DNA from: an uncultured Burkholderiales bacterium
Lineage (GTDB): Bacteria > Pseudomonadota > Gammaproteobacteria > Burkholderiales > Burkholderiaceae_C
Direction: 5' to 3'
DNA: 36,598 bases
NCBI GenBank assembly: GCA_903933115.1
Contig: CAIZIT010000049.1
Coordinates: 1 to 36,598, forward strand
Below are positions 23,830-31,898 of the stretch, one piece after another. The translations under genes were made by a program, and so were the position numbers. The notes below the pieces were generated by a model that was given only the letters and a program-made list of their open reading frames with translations, made no database searches and was not told the DNA's origin. Numbering within the stretch: the stretch's first letter is position 1; each line of letters begins with the position of its first letter.

Positions 23830-24792
23830 TTATTGAAAACGATGGGTGGGGTGTATGAGCAAGGATTGACGGGTCTTGGGGCTGTTCAACTGTTCCAGCC
23901 ACCAAGCCAATGCGCGTCCACATTGGAGCTGGTGATGGGACGCGTCTTCCTTGCGCCAAGCATAGTCCACTTGGACTTTTTGCTTCATTCTTTGAAGTTC
24001 ACAGGTCACGAATTCTCCTCTTTGGACGTAGGGTGCAACCAGTGGCTCGGGTAAAAAACCCACCCCCAAACCCAACAGTTGAGCTTGTAGCTTAGCCTCC
24101 ATTGACGGAACAGTAAATACGTCTTGACCCGCAAGCAAGCCAATTGTCATGCCTTGTCCCATTTGAGTCGAGTCGGCAATGGCCACCGCTCTGTATTTCT
24201 GGATTTGAGCATCCGTTAACGGACCCTTCAGTTTGGCCAAAGGATGTTTGGGGTGAACGCAAAAAGAAAACCCCACCTCCCCCAGACGAGCGTGCTCAAT
24301 GCCTGGCACATTGCCCACGTCCCACGAAATCCCTAAAGCCAAATCTGCGTGACCCAAAGTCAGGGATTGAAGCGTTCCCGTGAGCGTTTCATCGATCAAC
24401 TTCAATTTTGTGGGAGGCGACAAGGCAAAGAACGCCTGGCAGAGTTCCAGTACCGTTTTGCGATCGATCAAAGAATCCAAAGCAATGCTGAACTCGTTCT
24501 CCCAGCCTGTGGCGATGCGTTTGACACGATTGGCGATGGTGTCAATTTCCACCAACACACGGTCCCCTTCGTTCAAAAGATACTGCCCTGCTGTGGTGAG
24601 TTTGGCTTGCCTAGACTTGCGATCGAAGAGGAGCACATCCAAGGCGTCCTCAATTTGACGCACTCGATAGGTCAAGGAGCTGGGGACCAAATTCAAGGCT
24701 CTTGCTGCACCGGCAAAGCTCCCGCTTTGAGAGATGACTTTGAGCATGGCCATGGAGTCAGGGGTCAGCACATTGCGAGCGGGGTTGTTCAT
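23830..24792 (-). CDS. LysR family transcriptional regulator
   Basis: A 320-residue LysR-type regulator. The helix-turn-helix is in residues 12-70 (MLKVISQSGSFAGAARALNLVPSSLTYRVRQIEDALDVLLFDRKSRQAKLTTAGQYLL), followed by a linker helix and the two-lobed effector domain (about 95-300), ending with a Trp-rich stretch (LAWWLEQLNSPK). It is divergent from the pirin / DoxX / flavodoxin genes, the usual place for a LysR protein that activates its neighbours. A 23-bp palindrome with the T-N11-A pattern lies 11 bp upstream of its start and probably serves autoregulation and target control. The effector is unknown; quinones or electrophiles are a guess from context. Confidence 0.92.
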   Translation of the reverse strand: MNNPARNVLTPDSMAMLKVISQSGSFAGAARALNLVPSSLTYRVRQIEDALDVLLFDRKSRQAKLTTAGQYLLNEGDRVLVEIDTIANRVKRIATGWENEFSIALDSLIDRKTVLELCQAFFALSPPTKLKLIDETLTGTLQSLTLGHADLALGISWDVGNVPGIEHARLGEVGFSFCVHPKHPLAKLKGPLTDAQIQKYRAVAIADSTQMGQGMTIGLLAGQDVFTVPSMEAKLQAQLLGLGVGFLPEPLVAPYVQRGEFVTCELQRMKQKVQVDYAWRKEDASHHQLQCGRALAWWLEQLNSPKTRQSLLIHPTHRFQ

Positions 24793-24802
24793 AGGGCGAC
24801 CA

Positions 24803-24825
24803 ATCGTTCAAAAAAATTGAATGAT
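24803..24825. promoter_or_regulatory. Probable LysR operator (T-N11-A palindrome)
   Basis: ATCGTTCAA (24803-24811), five A, then TTGAATGAT (24817-24825): arms match at 8 of 9 positions. The core TCAAAAAAATTGA is a T-N11-A element as used by LysR-type regulators. It lies between the divergent lysR start (24792) and the pirin gene. Confidence 0.65.
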
Positions 24826-24914
24826 GCCATCAAATTTACTTGATGTCACCCCCCCTTCAAGAGATTTACAGTCTCAACTGTTCTTCAAGTTATCGTTTTC
24901 TCGGGAGAGTTCAA

Positions 24915-25613
24915 TTGATCACAATCAGAAAGTCTGCAGATCGCGGTTTTGCCGATCATGGCTGGTTAAAGTCCTTTCACAGTTTCTCTTTTGCGGGCTA
25001 CTACGACCCCCAGCACATGAATTGGGGCAATTTGCGGGTCATCAATGAGGACCGAATTGAGCCAGGTACTGGTTTTGGTACGCACGGTCACAAAGACATG
25101 GAGATCATCAGCTACGTGCTCACGGGCGAATTGGCCCACAAAGACAGCATGGGCAATGTGGTCTCCATTCCTCCTGGGGATATACAGCGCATGAGCGCAG
25201 GCTCAGGGGTGATGCACAGCGAATTCAATCACGCGCCGACCCAGACCACCCATTTTTTCCAAATTTGGATCGAGCCCAACGAGTTCAACATCCAGCCCAG
25301 CTATGAGCAAAAAACGGTTGAGCCATCCTCCAAGAGGGGAAAGTTGGCTTTGCTGGCCTCCAATCAACCCGATGAGAGGTCGGTCAAGATTCACGCTGAC
25401 GCCTCACTCTATGCGGGGCTTTTCGACGCGGCGGAACGCTTTGAGACGCCCCTTGACAGCAAGCGCCGAGCATATGTGCACTTGGTCAAAGGCCAATTGA
25501 AGGTCAATGGGCATGACATGCTCGCCGGCGATGCTTTGCTCCTCGAGCAAGAGCACAACTTGGTTTTGGAGCAGGGCCAAGGTGCAGAGGTTTTGGTTTT
25601 TGACTTGAATTGA
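24915..25613 (+). CDS. Pirin family protein (YhhW-type bicupin)
   Basis: A 232-residue pirin. The N-terminal cupin has all four metal ligands, His57 and His59 (THGHKDMEI), His101 and Glu103 (MHSEFNH), the same positions as in E. coli YhhW, which shows quercetin 2,3-dioxygenase activity in vitro. The second cupin lacks ligands. TTG 24915 is chosen: it begins the canonical TITIRKSADRG-like N-terminus (MITIRKSADRGFADHGWLKSFHSFSFA) and GGGAGAG at 24903-24909 is well placed; the ATG at 24840 adds 25 residues that look unrelated. It is first in a run with DoxX and a flavodoxin-like gene, probably under the LysR regulator. Confidence 0.92.
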   Translation: MITIRKSADRGFADHGWLKSFHSFSFAGYYDPQHMNWGNLRVINEDRIEPGTGFGTHGHKDMEIISYVLTGELAHKDSMGNVVSIPPGDIQRMSAGSGVMHSEFNHAPTQTTHFFQIWIEPNEFNIQPSYEQKTVEPSSKRGKLALLASNQPDERSVKIHADASLYAGLFDAAERFETPLDSKRRAYVHLVKGQLKVNGHDMLAGDALLLEQEHNLVLEQGQGAEVLVFDLN

Positions 25614-25681
25614 AAGCAGTCTTTTGATTGGAGTTGATTCAAGTGGTTTCTTATCTATTTTTTTAACAGGAGTTTTTTTCC

Positions 25682-26095
25682 ATGAGTACTTTGATTCAAA
25701 ACGTGTTGACCCTTGTGGGTCGTGTCTTGATTGCGCTTTTGTTCATCCCTGCTGGTTTGATGAAAATCACAGGTTTCGCTGGCACAGTGGGCTATATCGC
25801 CTCTGTGGGTTTGCCCTTGCCTGAGGTGGGTGCGGTGGTTGCGATCATTGTGGAATTGGTCGTCGCCACAGCATTTTTACTGGGCTTCAAGACCAAGGAG
25901 TCGGCTTTCATTCTTGCGGTGTTTACCTTTGTCGCCAGTATTTTCTTTCACAACTATTGGGCGCTGCCTGCGGATCAACAAATGATTCCTCAGTTGCTCT
26001 TTTTCAAGAACATGGCCGTAACTGGCGCATTGTTGATGTTGACGGCCCTGGGCGGTGGACACTGGACCTTGGATGAAAAGCTCTCAAAAGCGTGA
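25682..26095 (+). CDS. DoxX family membrane protein
   Basis: A 137-residue protein with four hydrophobic helices, of the DoxX family (VGRVLIALLFIPAGLMKITGFAGTVGYIASVGLPLPEVGAVVAIIVELVVATAFLLGF). The opening GRVLIALLFIPAGLMKITGF and the later ESAFILAVFTFVASIFFHNYW are highly typical. DoxX-like proteins accompany oxidative or thiol stress systems and quinone-linked enzymes; the exact activity is unknown. An AACAGGAG ribosome site lies 10 nt before ATG 25682. It stands between pirin (68 bp upstream) and the flavodoxin-like gene. Confidence 0.9.
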   Translation: MSTLIQNVLTLVGRVLIALLFIPAGLMKITGFAGTVGYIASVGLPLPEVGAVVAIIVELVVATAFLLGFKTKESAFILAVFTFVASIFFHNYWALPADQQMIPQLLFFKNMAVTGALLMLTALGGGHWTLDEKLSKA

Positions 26096-26148
26096 GTCAC
26101 ATTTGAATTTTTAATTGTTTTTTTAATTTTTGATACAGAAAGAAATAG

Positions 26149-26682
26149 ATGTCTAAAACAGTCGTTGTTTATCACTCAGGATATGGACACACCGAGCGCT
26201 TGGCTCAGTCGGTTGCAGAGGGTGCAAAAGCCACTTTGGTGGCGATTGATGCAGATGGAAATGTCAGCGAAGAAAATTGGGCTTTGCTGGATGCAGCAGA
26301 TGCCATCATTTTTGGCTCACCCACCTACATGGGCACCGTTTCATGGCAATTCAAAAAGTTTGCCGATGCCACATCCAGCAAATGGTTCACCAGAGCTTGG
26401 GCCAATAAGGTCGCCGGTGGCTTTACCATTTCTGCCAATTTGAGTGGAGACAAGTTCTCCACCTTGCAATACTTCATGACTTTGGCCATGCAGCAAGGCA
26501 TGATTTTTGTGGGTCAGAGCAGCTTGAATGATGGCAAGATCAACCGTTTAGGCTCTCATGCAGGGGTGATGGCTCAAGTTGGAGCCACCGAAAGTGCCGC
26601 TGAAATTCCACAATCCGATTTGGACACGGCCAAAGCATTTGGCGAAAGAGTCTCCCAAGTCGCTCAAAAGCTCAAGGCTTGA
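26149..26682 (+). CDS. Flavodoxin-family NAD(P)H:quinone oxidoreductase (WrbA-like)
   Basis: A 177-residue flavodoxin-fold protein. The FMN phosphate loop is VVVYHSGYGHTERLAQSVAEGA at residues 5-26, and the ring-binding loops are FGSPTYMGTVSWQFKKFAD and the later GGFTISANLSGDKFSTLQYF. This pattern fits the WrbA-like two-electron quinone reductases and NADPH-dependent FMN reductases; it is shorter than WrbA (198 in E. coli). With pirin and DoxX it forms a plausible quinone-detoxification unit under the divergent LysR regulator. The gene is 53 bp after DoxX. Confidence 0.87.
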   Translation: MSKTVVVYHSGYGHTERLAQSVAEGAKATLVAIDADGNVSEENWALLDAADAIIFGSPTYMGTVSWQFKKFADATSSKWFTRAWANKVAGGFTISANLSGDKFSTLQYFMTLAMQQGMIFVGQSSLNDGKINRLGSHAGVMAQVGATESAAEIPQSDLDTAKAFGERVSQVAQKLKA

Positions 26683-26694
26683 GTTGATGGAGCC

Positions 26695-26725
26695 CCATTT
26701 GGCTGAGCAAGGCTGAGCCAAGTGG
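26695..26725. terminator. Hairpin between the flavodoxin gene and trhO
   Basis: CCATTTGGCT (26695-26704) pairs with AGCCAAGTGG (26716-26725), 10 bp with one U-G pair and an 11-nt loop, between convergent genes. There is no T-tract, so it may act as a 3'-end stabiliser or a weak bidirectional stop. Confidence 0.4.
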
Positions 26726-26785
26726 AGCAGCCCCTCTGAGGCTGAACGACCCATCAAGCGGTTTGGGGTTCGGTCTTGCGGGGGC

Positions 26786-27601
26786 TTATTTTTTGGCGGT
26801 TTCGGTGGAGGCTTCGTTGGCAAGCTCGTGAGCAGTTTTCCCCACTGACTCATTGCCCAATTCATTGGCTGGTTCAAGGCTTGCGGTGACCGCTCTTCTG
26901 TCGTCGAAAACAAAGCACGTGCCCTCATAGTGCTCACTGCCCACTTCTTCAAAATACTTCAAGATCCCGCCCTCGAGTTGGTAGACGTGCTCTAGGCCTA
27001 TTTCTCGCAAATAAATGGCAGCCTTTTCACACCGGATCCCTCCAGTGCAGTAACTCACAATGGTTTTGCCCTTGAGGGCATCCATGTTTTCTTTGACTTT
27101 GGCAGGGAATTGTCCAAAGTGGGCGATGTTGTATTCGACGGCGTCTTTGAATTTTCCGTCCAGCACCTCATAGTCGTTTCTCGTGTCCAAGGTGATCACT
27201 TCACGTCCCTCGTCGTCCTTGCCCTCTCGAAGCCAAGTGCGCAGTTGATGCGCGGAGACACTGGGGGCCCTTGCGTTTTCGGGCTTGATGGTCGGGTGGT
27301 TCATGCGAATGATTTCACGCTTGATTTTCACCAGCATCTTCCTAAAGGGCTGTGTACTCGACCAACTCTCCTTAGGTGTGAGGTCTTGGAGTTGGGGGTC
27401 TTCTTTTAAAAACTCAACAAACTCGCGCACCTCGTTGGCCGAACCCGCTAAGAAAAAGTTGATACCCTCTTCAGATAACAGTATGGTTCCCTTGAGTTGG
27501 AGCGTGTGCGCTTTTTCTAAATATCTCGCTTGGCGGCCCGTCAAGTCGTCCAAGGTAATGAATTTGTAGCAAGAAATGTTCAGTACAGTTTTCACGGTCA
27601 C
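26786..27601 (-). CDS. trhO: tRNA uridine(34) hydroxylase TrhO (rhodanese-domain, YceA family)
   Basis: TrhO hydroxylates U34 of tRNAs on the path to 5-methoxyuridine or cmo5U, using O2. The 271-residue protein has the N-terminal acylphosphatase-like part (ISCYKFITLDDL...GTILLSEEGINFFLAGS) and the rhodanese domain (about 112-210) with the active-site Cys185 in SYCTGGIRCEKAA. The C-terminal cysteine-rich zinc-finger part of longer YceA proteins is absent or reduced; instead the tail has a repetitive Glu/Asn/Ala stretch (ANELGNES, AHELANEA). Start ATG 27601 gives the canonical TVKTVLNISCYKF. It is convergent with the flavodoxin gene and divergent from dnaE. Confidence 0.92.
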   Translation of the reverse strand: MTVKTVLNISCYKFITLDDLTGRQARYLEKAHTLQLKGTILLSEEGINFFLAGSANEVREFVEFLKEDPQLQDLTPKESWSSTQPFRKMLVKIKREIIRMNHPTIKPENARAPSVSAHQLRTWLREGKDDEGREVITLDTRNDYEVLDGKFKDAVEYNIAHFGQFPAKVKENMDALKGKTIVSYCTGGIRCEKAAIYLREIGLEHVYQLEGGILKYFEEVGSEHYEGTCFVFDDRRAVTASLEPANELGNESVGKTAHELANEASTETAKK

Positions 27602-27795
27602 TTGGTCAATTGAGAACGGTCAAAAATAGGATAGAGGACAAGGGTGGCCTCACGTCAAGAAATGAAAGCCCACATCTCCAAGGGGACCTTGGGAGAACGA
27701 GACAGCCTTTGCAAGCAGCCAAATCGTGAATTTTCTCATTATTGTGACCTGACAGCAAAGTCGCTCAAAAATATTTATGGCACAGGACCGCGTTT

Positions 27796-27824
27796 CTGAA
27801 ATAAAGCCCACTTTTGCCTACAAT
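27796..27824 (+). promoter_or_regulatory. Strong sigma70-like promoter at the dnaE start
   Basis: CTGAAA (27796-27801), a 17-bp spacer and TACAAT (27819-27824), with a TG-like extension (TTTTGCC) before the -10. The expected start point, 6-7 nt on, is the A of ATG 27831. Confidence 0.6.
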
Positions 27825-27830
27825 CCATGC

Positions 27831-30800
27831 ATGTTTGTACACCTAAGACTCCACTCCGAATTCTCAATTATCGATGGAACCAATCGAATTGAGGCGGTTG
27901 TTGAATCCGCCCAAAAGGATCAACAGCCCGCATTGGCGGTCACGGATTTGAACAACTTGTTTGGAGCCATCAAGTTCTACAAAGAAGCCCGATCGAAGGG
28001 CGTCAAGCCGATCATTGGCGCAGAGGTGATCTTGGAGTCCGCTAGTGTGGACTCTGTACAGCATACCTCCAAAGTCATCTTATTGGTTCAAAACCATCAA
28101 GGATATTTAAATCTTTGTGAGTTGATCGCTCGAGCTTGGACGCAAAACGTTCACAAAGATTTGGCACTGGTGAAGTGGGCTTGGTTGAGCGAATTGTCCG
28201 ATGGCCTGATTTTGCTGTCTGGCACCCAGGCTGGACCCTTCGGGCAAGCCCTCATTCAAAAGGATTTGACCAAAGCTTCAGAACTCGCTTTGAAGTTGGC
28301 GGGTTTGTTTCCGCACCGCTTCTACATTGAGCTCCAAAGAGCGGGTAGACCCGACGATGAGTCCTATGTCAGCGCTGCCGTTCAGTTGGCCCAAAGCCTC
28401 AAGTTGCCCGTTGTTGCGACACATCCTGTTCAATTCACCCATGAAGATGACTACGATGCACATGAGGCCCGAGTCTGTATTGCTGAGGGTGAAATCTTGG
28501 CCAATCCAAGGCGCGTGAGAAAGTTCACCCGTCAGCAGTACTTTTTGACTCAAGAGGAGATGGTCGCTAAATTTCATGACCTGCCTAGCGCCATTGCAAA
28601 CACCGCTGAGATCGCTAAGCGATGCAATTTGTCTTTGGTTTTGGGCAAGCCCCAATTACCAGACTACCCCACCCCTGAGGTCAACGGCGTCAGAATGCCG
28701 ATTGAGGATTACTTTCGGCAAGCTTCCCACGAGGGGCTTCAAGAGCGCCTAGGTATGCTGTTTCCAGATCCTGCTCAATTGCAGGCCCATCAAAAGGAAT
28801 ATGTCGAGAGGCTGGACTTTGAGATCAACACGATCTTGAAAATGGGCTTTCCTGGTTATTTTTTAATCGTCAGTGACTTCATCCAATGGGCCAAAACCCA
28901 TGGTTGCCCCGTCGGACCTGGACGCGGCTCGGGAGCAGGCTCCTTGGTGGCGTACGCCCTCAAAATCACCGATTTGGACCCCCTTCGATACAAGTTGCTT
29001 TTCGAGCGGTTCTTGAATCCAGAACGGGTGTCCATGCCTGACTTTGATATTGACTTTTGTCAGACCAATCGTGATCGGGTCATTGACTATGTCAAACAAA
29101 AGTACGGAGTGAATGCGGTCAGTCAAATTGTGACCTTTGGAACGCTTGGCGCAAGAGCTGCTATTCGTGACGTCGGACGTGTGATGGACATGAGCTATGG
29201 ATTTTGTGATGGCATTTCAAACGCCATACCCAATAAGCCCGGTCAGCACATCACCATTGCCCAGGCCATGGAGCAAGTCCCCACCTTGGCCGAGAGATTT
29301 GAGAAGGAGGAAGATGTCAAAACGCTTTTGACCATGGCCCAGCGACTTGAGGGCTTGTCTCGAAATGTCGGTATGCATGCGGGTGGTGTGTTGATCGCGC
29401 CGGGTAAGCTGACAGACTTTTGCCCCCTCTATCAGCAGCCTGGAAGCGAGTCCGCAGTATCACAATTTGATAAAGATGACGTTGAGGCCGCAGGTCTCGT
29501 CAAGTTTGACTTTTTAGGCTTGGCCACACTGACGATCTTGAACATCGCCCGAAATTTGATTGTGAAGCGTCATCCCACGCAGAGCGATTTCTCCTTCGAG
29601 TTGATCGCGTTGGATGACAAAGAGACCTATCGCTTGTTCCAAGAGGGCAAGACCGAGGCGGTGTTCCAGTTTGAAAGCCGTGGAATGCAAGGCATGCTCA
29701 GAGATGCCAAGCCCACGAGGCTGGAGGACTTGATTGCGTTGAATGCGCTGTACCGTCCTGGGCCAATGGATTTGATTCCCAGCTTTGTGGCGAGAAAACA
29801 CGGACGAGAGGAGGTGGCCTATCCCCATCCCTTGGCAGAGACCGTTTTGTCAGAAACTTACGGCATCATGGTCTACCAAGAGCAGGTGATGCAAGTCGCT
29901 CAGCTTTTGGGAGGCTACTCTTTGGGAGGTGCTGATTTGCTGCGCCGCGCCATGGGTAAAAAGAAGCCAGAAGAAATGGCTGAACACCGGGTGATTTTTC
30001 GGGAGGGCGCATCAAAGAAGGGCATCGCAGAGGCCAAGGCCGATGAGGTTTTTGATTTGATGGAGCGTTTTGCGGGATACGGTTTCAATAAATCCCATGC
30101 CGCAGCATATTCCTTGTTGGCGTATCACACCGCTTGGTTGAAGGTGCATTTCACGGCCGAATTCTTTTGTGCCAACATGACCGTTGAGATGGACAACACC
30201 GACAAGCTCAAGGTGCTGTTTGAAGATGCTAAAAAAATGGGCATCGCTTTTGAGGCGCCAGATGTCAATCGCGGTGAGCATGTGTTTTTGCCCATCTCCG
30301 ATAAGGAAATCCGATATGGACTGGGTGCCATCAAAGGCACGGGTCAACAAGCCATTGAGGCGATTGTGGCCGCCCGCAATGAGGGGGGACCTTTTAAGAG
30401 TTTGTTTGATTTTTGCGTTCGTGTCGATCGATCCAAATTCAACAAAAGAACCCTCGACGCTTTGATCAAAGCGGGTGCATTTGATGCCATTGATCGCAAC
30501 CGAGCCGCTCTATCGGCTTCCATTGATTTGGCCTTTCAGTTCGCCGCCTCTCAACAAGCCAATGCACATCAAGCGGGGCTATTTGACGCTCCTGATGAAC
30601 ATGGTTCCAGCTCTCAAGAACCCGATTTGGTTCACCAAATCCCTTGGGATGTCAGAGAGAGATTGATGATGGAGAAGGCTGCACTTGGCTTTTATTTGTC
30701 GGGCCATTTGTTTGACTCGGTGGAGAGCGAAGTCAGGCTTTTTGTGAAACGAAAGATTGAAGACCTGATGGATTCTAGGGAGCCCCAAGTGCTTTGTGGG

Positions 30801-31301
30801 GTCATCATGGACTTTAAAACCATCAATGCTCAAAATGGAAGAATTGGTTTGTTCAAACTCGATGACAAATCCGGGTTCATTGAGGCCAAAGCGGACGAGG
30901 GCTTGCTCAACAGTGCAAGAAACTTGTTGCGCGACGACGAAATCGTTGTCATCATGGGCAAAGTTCAGCCTGACCGTTTCTCTGGAGGGTTAAGGCTCAA
31001 TGTGATGCAAATCTGGGATTTGCCGTCTGCCAGGTGCCGATTTGGCAAGTACCTCAAATTGACCGTCAACGGCACCCCTCCAGAAATTGCAAGAATTCTC
31101 AAAGATCACCCCGCTCAGGTGGAGATCACAGAGCAAGGGGAGTTGGTGCGAGGGCTGCCCATTCGTCTGAGTCTCTTAAGGGATCAAGTCACGGCTGAGG
31201 TTCAATTGGGTCCCAAAGCTAAATTTTTTCCAACTGACGCTGCACTGGCAAGTTGGATGGTTCAAGCCCACAATGGACAAATACAAATCGTTTACGATTA
31301 A
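27831..31301 (+). CDS. dnaE: DNA polymerase III alpha subunit
   Basis: The replicative polymerase. The protein of about 1156 residues begins with the PHP domain (FVHLRLHSEFSIIDGTNRI, ALAVTDLNNLFGAIKFYKEARSKGVKPIIGAEV). The catalytic aspartates are D404 and D406 in PDFDIDFCQ, with the third near 560 in FDFLGLATL; GPGRGSGAGSLVAYAL and LYRPGPMDLIP are also invariant features of DnaE. The C-terminal part has a tandem helix-hairpin-helix (FKSLFDFCVRVDRSKFNKRTLDALIKAGAFD) and an OB fold (VLCGVIMDFKTINAQNGRIGLFKLDD). ATG 27831 matches the family N-terminus; the ATG at 27777 would add 18 unrelated residues. It is first of a co-directed run with pgsA. Confidence 0.98.
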   Translation: MFVHLRLHSEFSIIDGTNRIEAVVESAQKDQQPALAVTDLNNLFGAIKFYKEARSKGVKPIIGAEVILESASVDSVQHTSKVILLVQNHQGYLNLCELIARAWTQNVHKDLALVKWAWLSELSDGLILLSGTQAGPFGQALIQKDLTKASELALKLAGLFPHRFYIELQRAGRPDDESYVSAAVQLAQSLKLPVVATHPVQFTHEDDYDAHEARVCIAEGEILANPRRVRKFTRQQYFLTQEEMVAKFHDLPSAIANTAEIAKRCNLSLVLGKPQLPDYPTPEVNGVRMPIEDYFRQASHEGLQERLGMLFPDPAQLQAHQKEYVERLDFEINTILKMGFPGYFLIVSDFIQWAKTHGCPVGPGRGSGAGSLVAYALKITDLDPLRYKLLFERFLNPERVSMPDFDIDFCQTNRDRVIDYVKQKYGVNAVSQIVTFGTLGARAAIRDVGRVMDMSYGFCDGISNAIPNKPGQHITIAQAMEQVPTLAERFEKEEDVKTLLTMAQRLEGLSRNVGMHAGGVLIAPGKLTDFCPLYQQPGSESAVSQFDKDDVEAAGLVKFDFLGLATLTILNIARNLIVKRHPTQSDFSFELIALDDKETYRLFQEGKTEAVFQFESRGMQGMLRDAKPTRLEDLIALNALYRPGPMDLIPSFVARKHGREEVAYPHPLAETVLSETYGIMVYQEQVMQVAQLLGGYSLGGADLLRRAMGKKKPEEMAEHRVIFREGASKKGIAEAKADEVFDLMERFAGYGFNKSHAAAYSLLAYHTAWLKVHFTAEFFCANMTVEMDNTDKLKVLFEDAKKMGIAFEAPDVNRGEHVFLPISDKEIRYGLGAIKGTGQQAIEAIVAARNEGGPFKSLFDFCVRVDRSKFNKRTLDALIKAGAFDAIDRNRAALSASIDLAFQFAASQQANAHQAGLFDAPDEHGSSSQEPDLVHQIPWDVRERLMMEKAALGFYLSGHLFDSVESEVRLFVKRKIEDLMDSREPQVLCGVIMDFKTINAQNGRIGLFKLDDKSGFIEAKADEGLLNSARNLLRDDEIVVIMGKVQPDRFSGGLRLNVMQIWDLPSARCRFGKYLKLTVNGTPPEIARILKDHPAQVEITEQGELVRGLPIRLSLLRDQVTAEVQLGPKAKFFPTDAALASWMVQAHNGQIQIVYD

Positions 31302-31312
31302 ACTCAAGCATT

Positions 31313-31879
31313 ATGTTTTTCACCGTCCCCACCCTTTTGACCCTCACAAGGATTGTTGCCATTCCTTTGATTGTGGTCATTTTTTACTTGCCTTTGGAGA
31401 TGGCGCTGAAAAACTTAATCGCCACCAGCATGTTTGTCGTTTTTGCTTTGACAGATTGGTTGGATGGGTATTTGGCACGCAAAATGAATCAAACCTCAGC
31501 CTTTGGTGCTTTTTTAGATCCGGTGGCCGATAAATTTCTAGTTTGCGCGTGCCTTTTGGTTCTTTTGCATTTGGGGCGCACCGATGTCTTTGTGGCCCTT
31601 ATCATCATTGGCCGTGAAATCGCCATCTCTGCACTGAGGGAGTGGATGGCTCAATTGGGGGCCACCAAGAGCGTGGCTGTGCATCTTTTGGGTAAACTCA
31701 AAACCACGTCTCAGATGGTTGCGATCCCCTTTCTTTTGTACGATGGTTTTTTATTTGATGTCTTGGACACCAAGCGTACAGGTGTGATTTTGATTTGGAT
31801 TTCTGCCGTCTTGACCGTGTGGTCAATGGTTTACTATTTGCAAAAGTCTTTGCCCATCATTCGTCAACACGTCAAGTGA
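31313..31879 (+). CDS. pgsA: CDP-diacylglycerol--glycerol-3-phosphate 3-phosphatidyltransferase
   Basis: PgsA makes phosphatidylglycerol-phosphate, the committed step to phosphatidylglycerol and cardiolipin, in the inner membrane. The CDP-alcohol phosphotransferase signature D-x2-DG-x2-AR-x8-G-x3-D-x3-D is complete: D48, D51, G52, A55, R56, G65, D69, D73. About five membrane helices are seen and 188 residues is the normal size. ATG 31313 fits the family (FFTVPTLLTLTRI); the upstream frame overlaps the dnaE end. It is 11 bp after dnaE. Confidence 0.96.
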   Translation: MFFTVPTLLTLTRIVAIPLIVVIFYLPLEMALKNLIATSMFVVFALTDWLDGYLARKMNQTSAFGAFLDPVADKFLVCACLLVLLHLGRTDVFVALIIIGREIAISALREWMAQLGATKSVAVHLLGKLKTTSQMVAIPFLLYDGFLFDVLDTKRTGVILIWISAVLTVWSMVYYLQKSLPIIRQHVK

Positions 31880-31898
31880 CCTCTCGGATAACAGTTCT

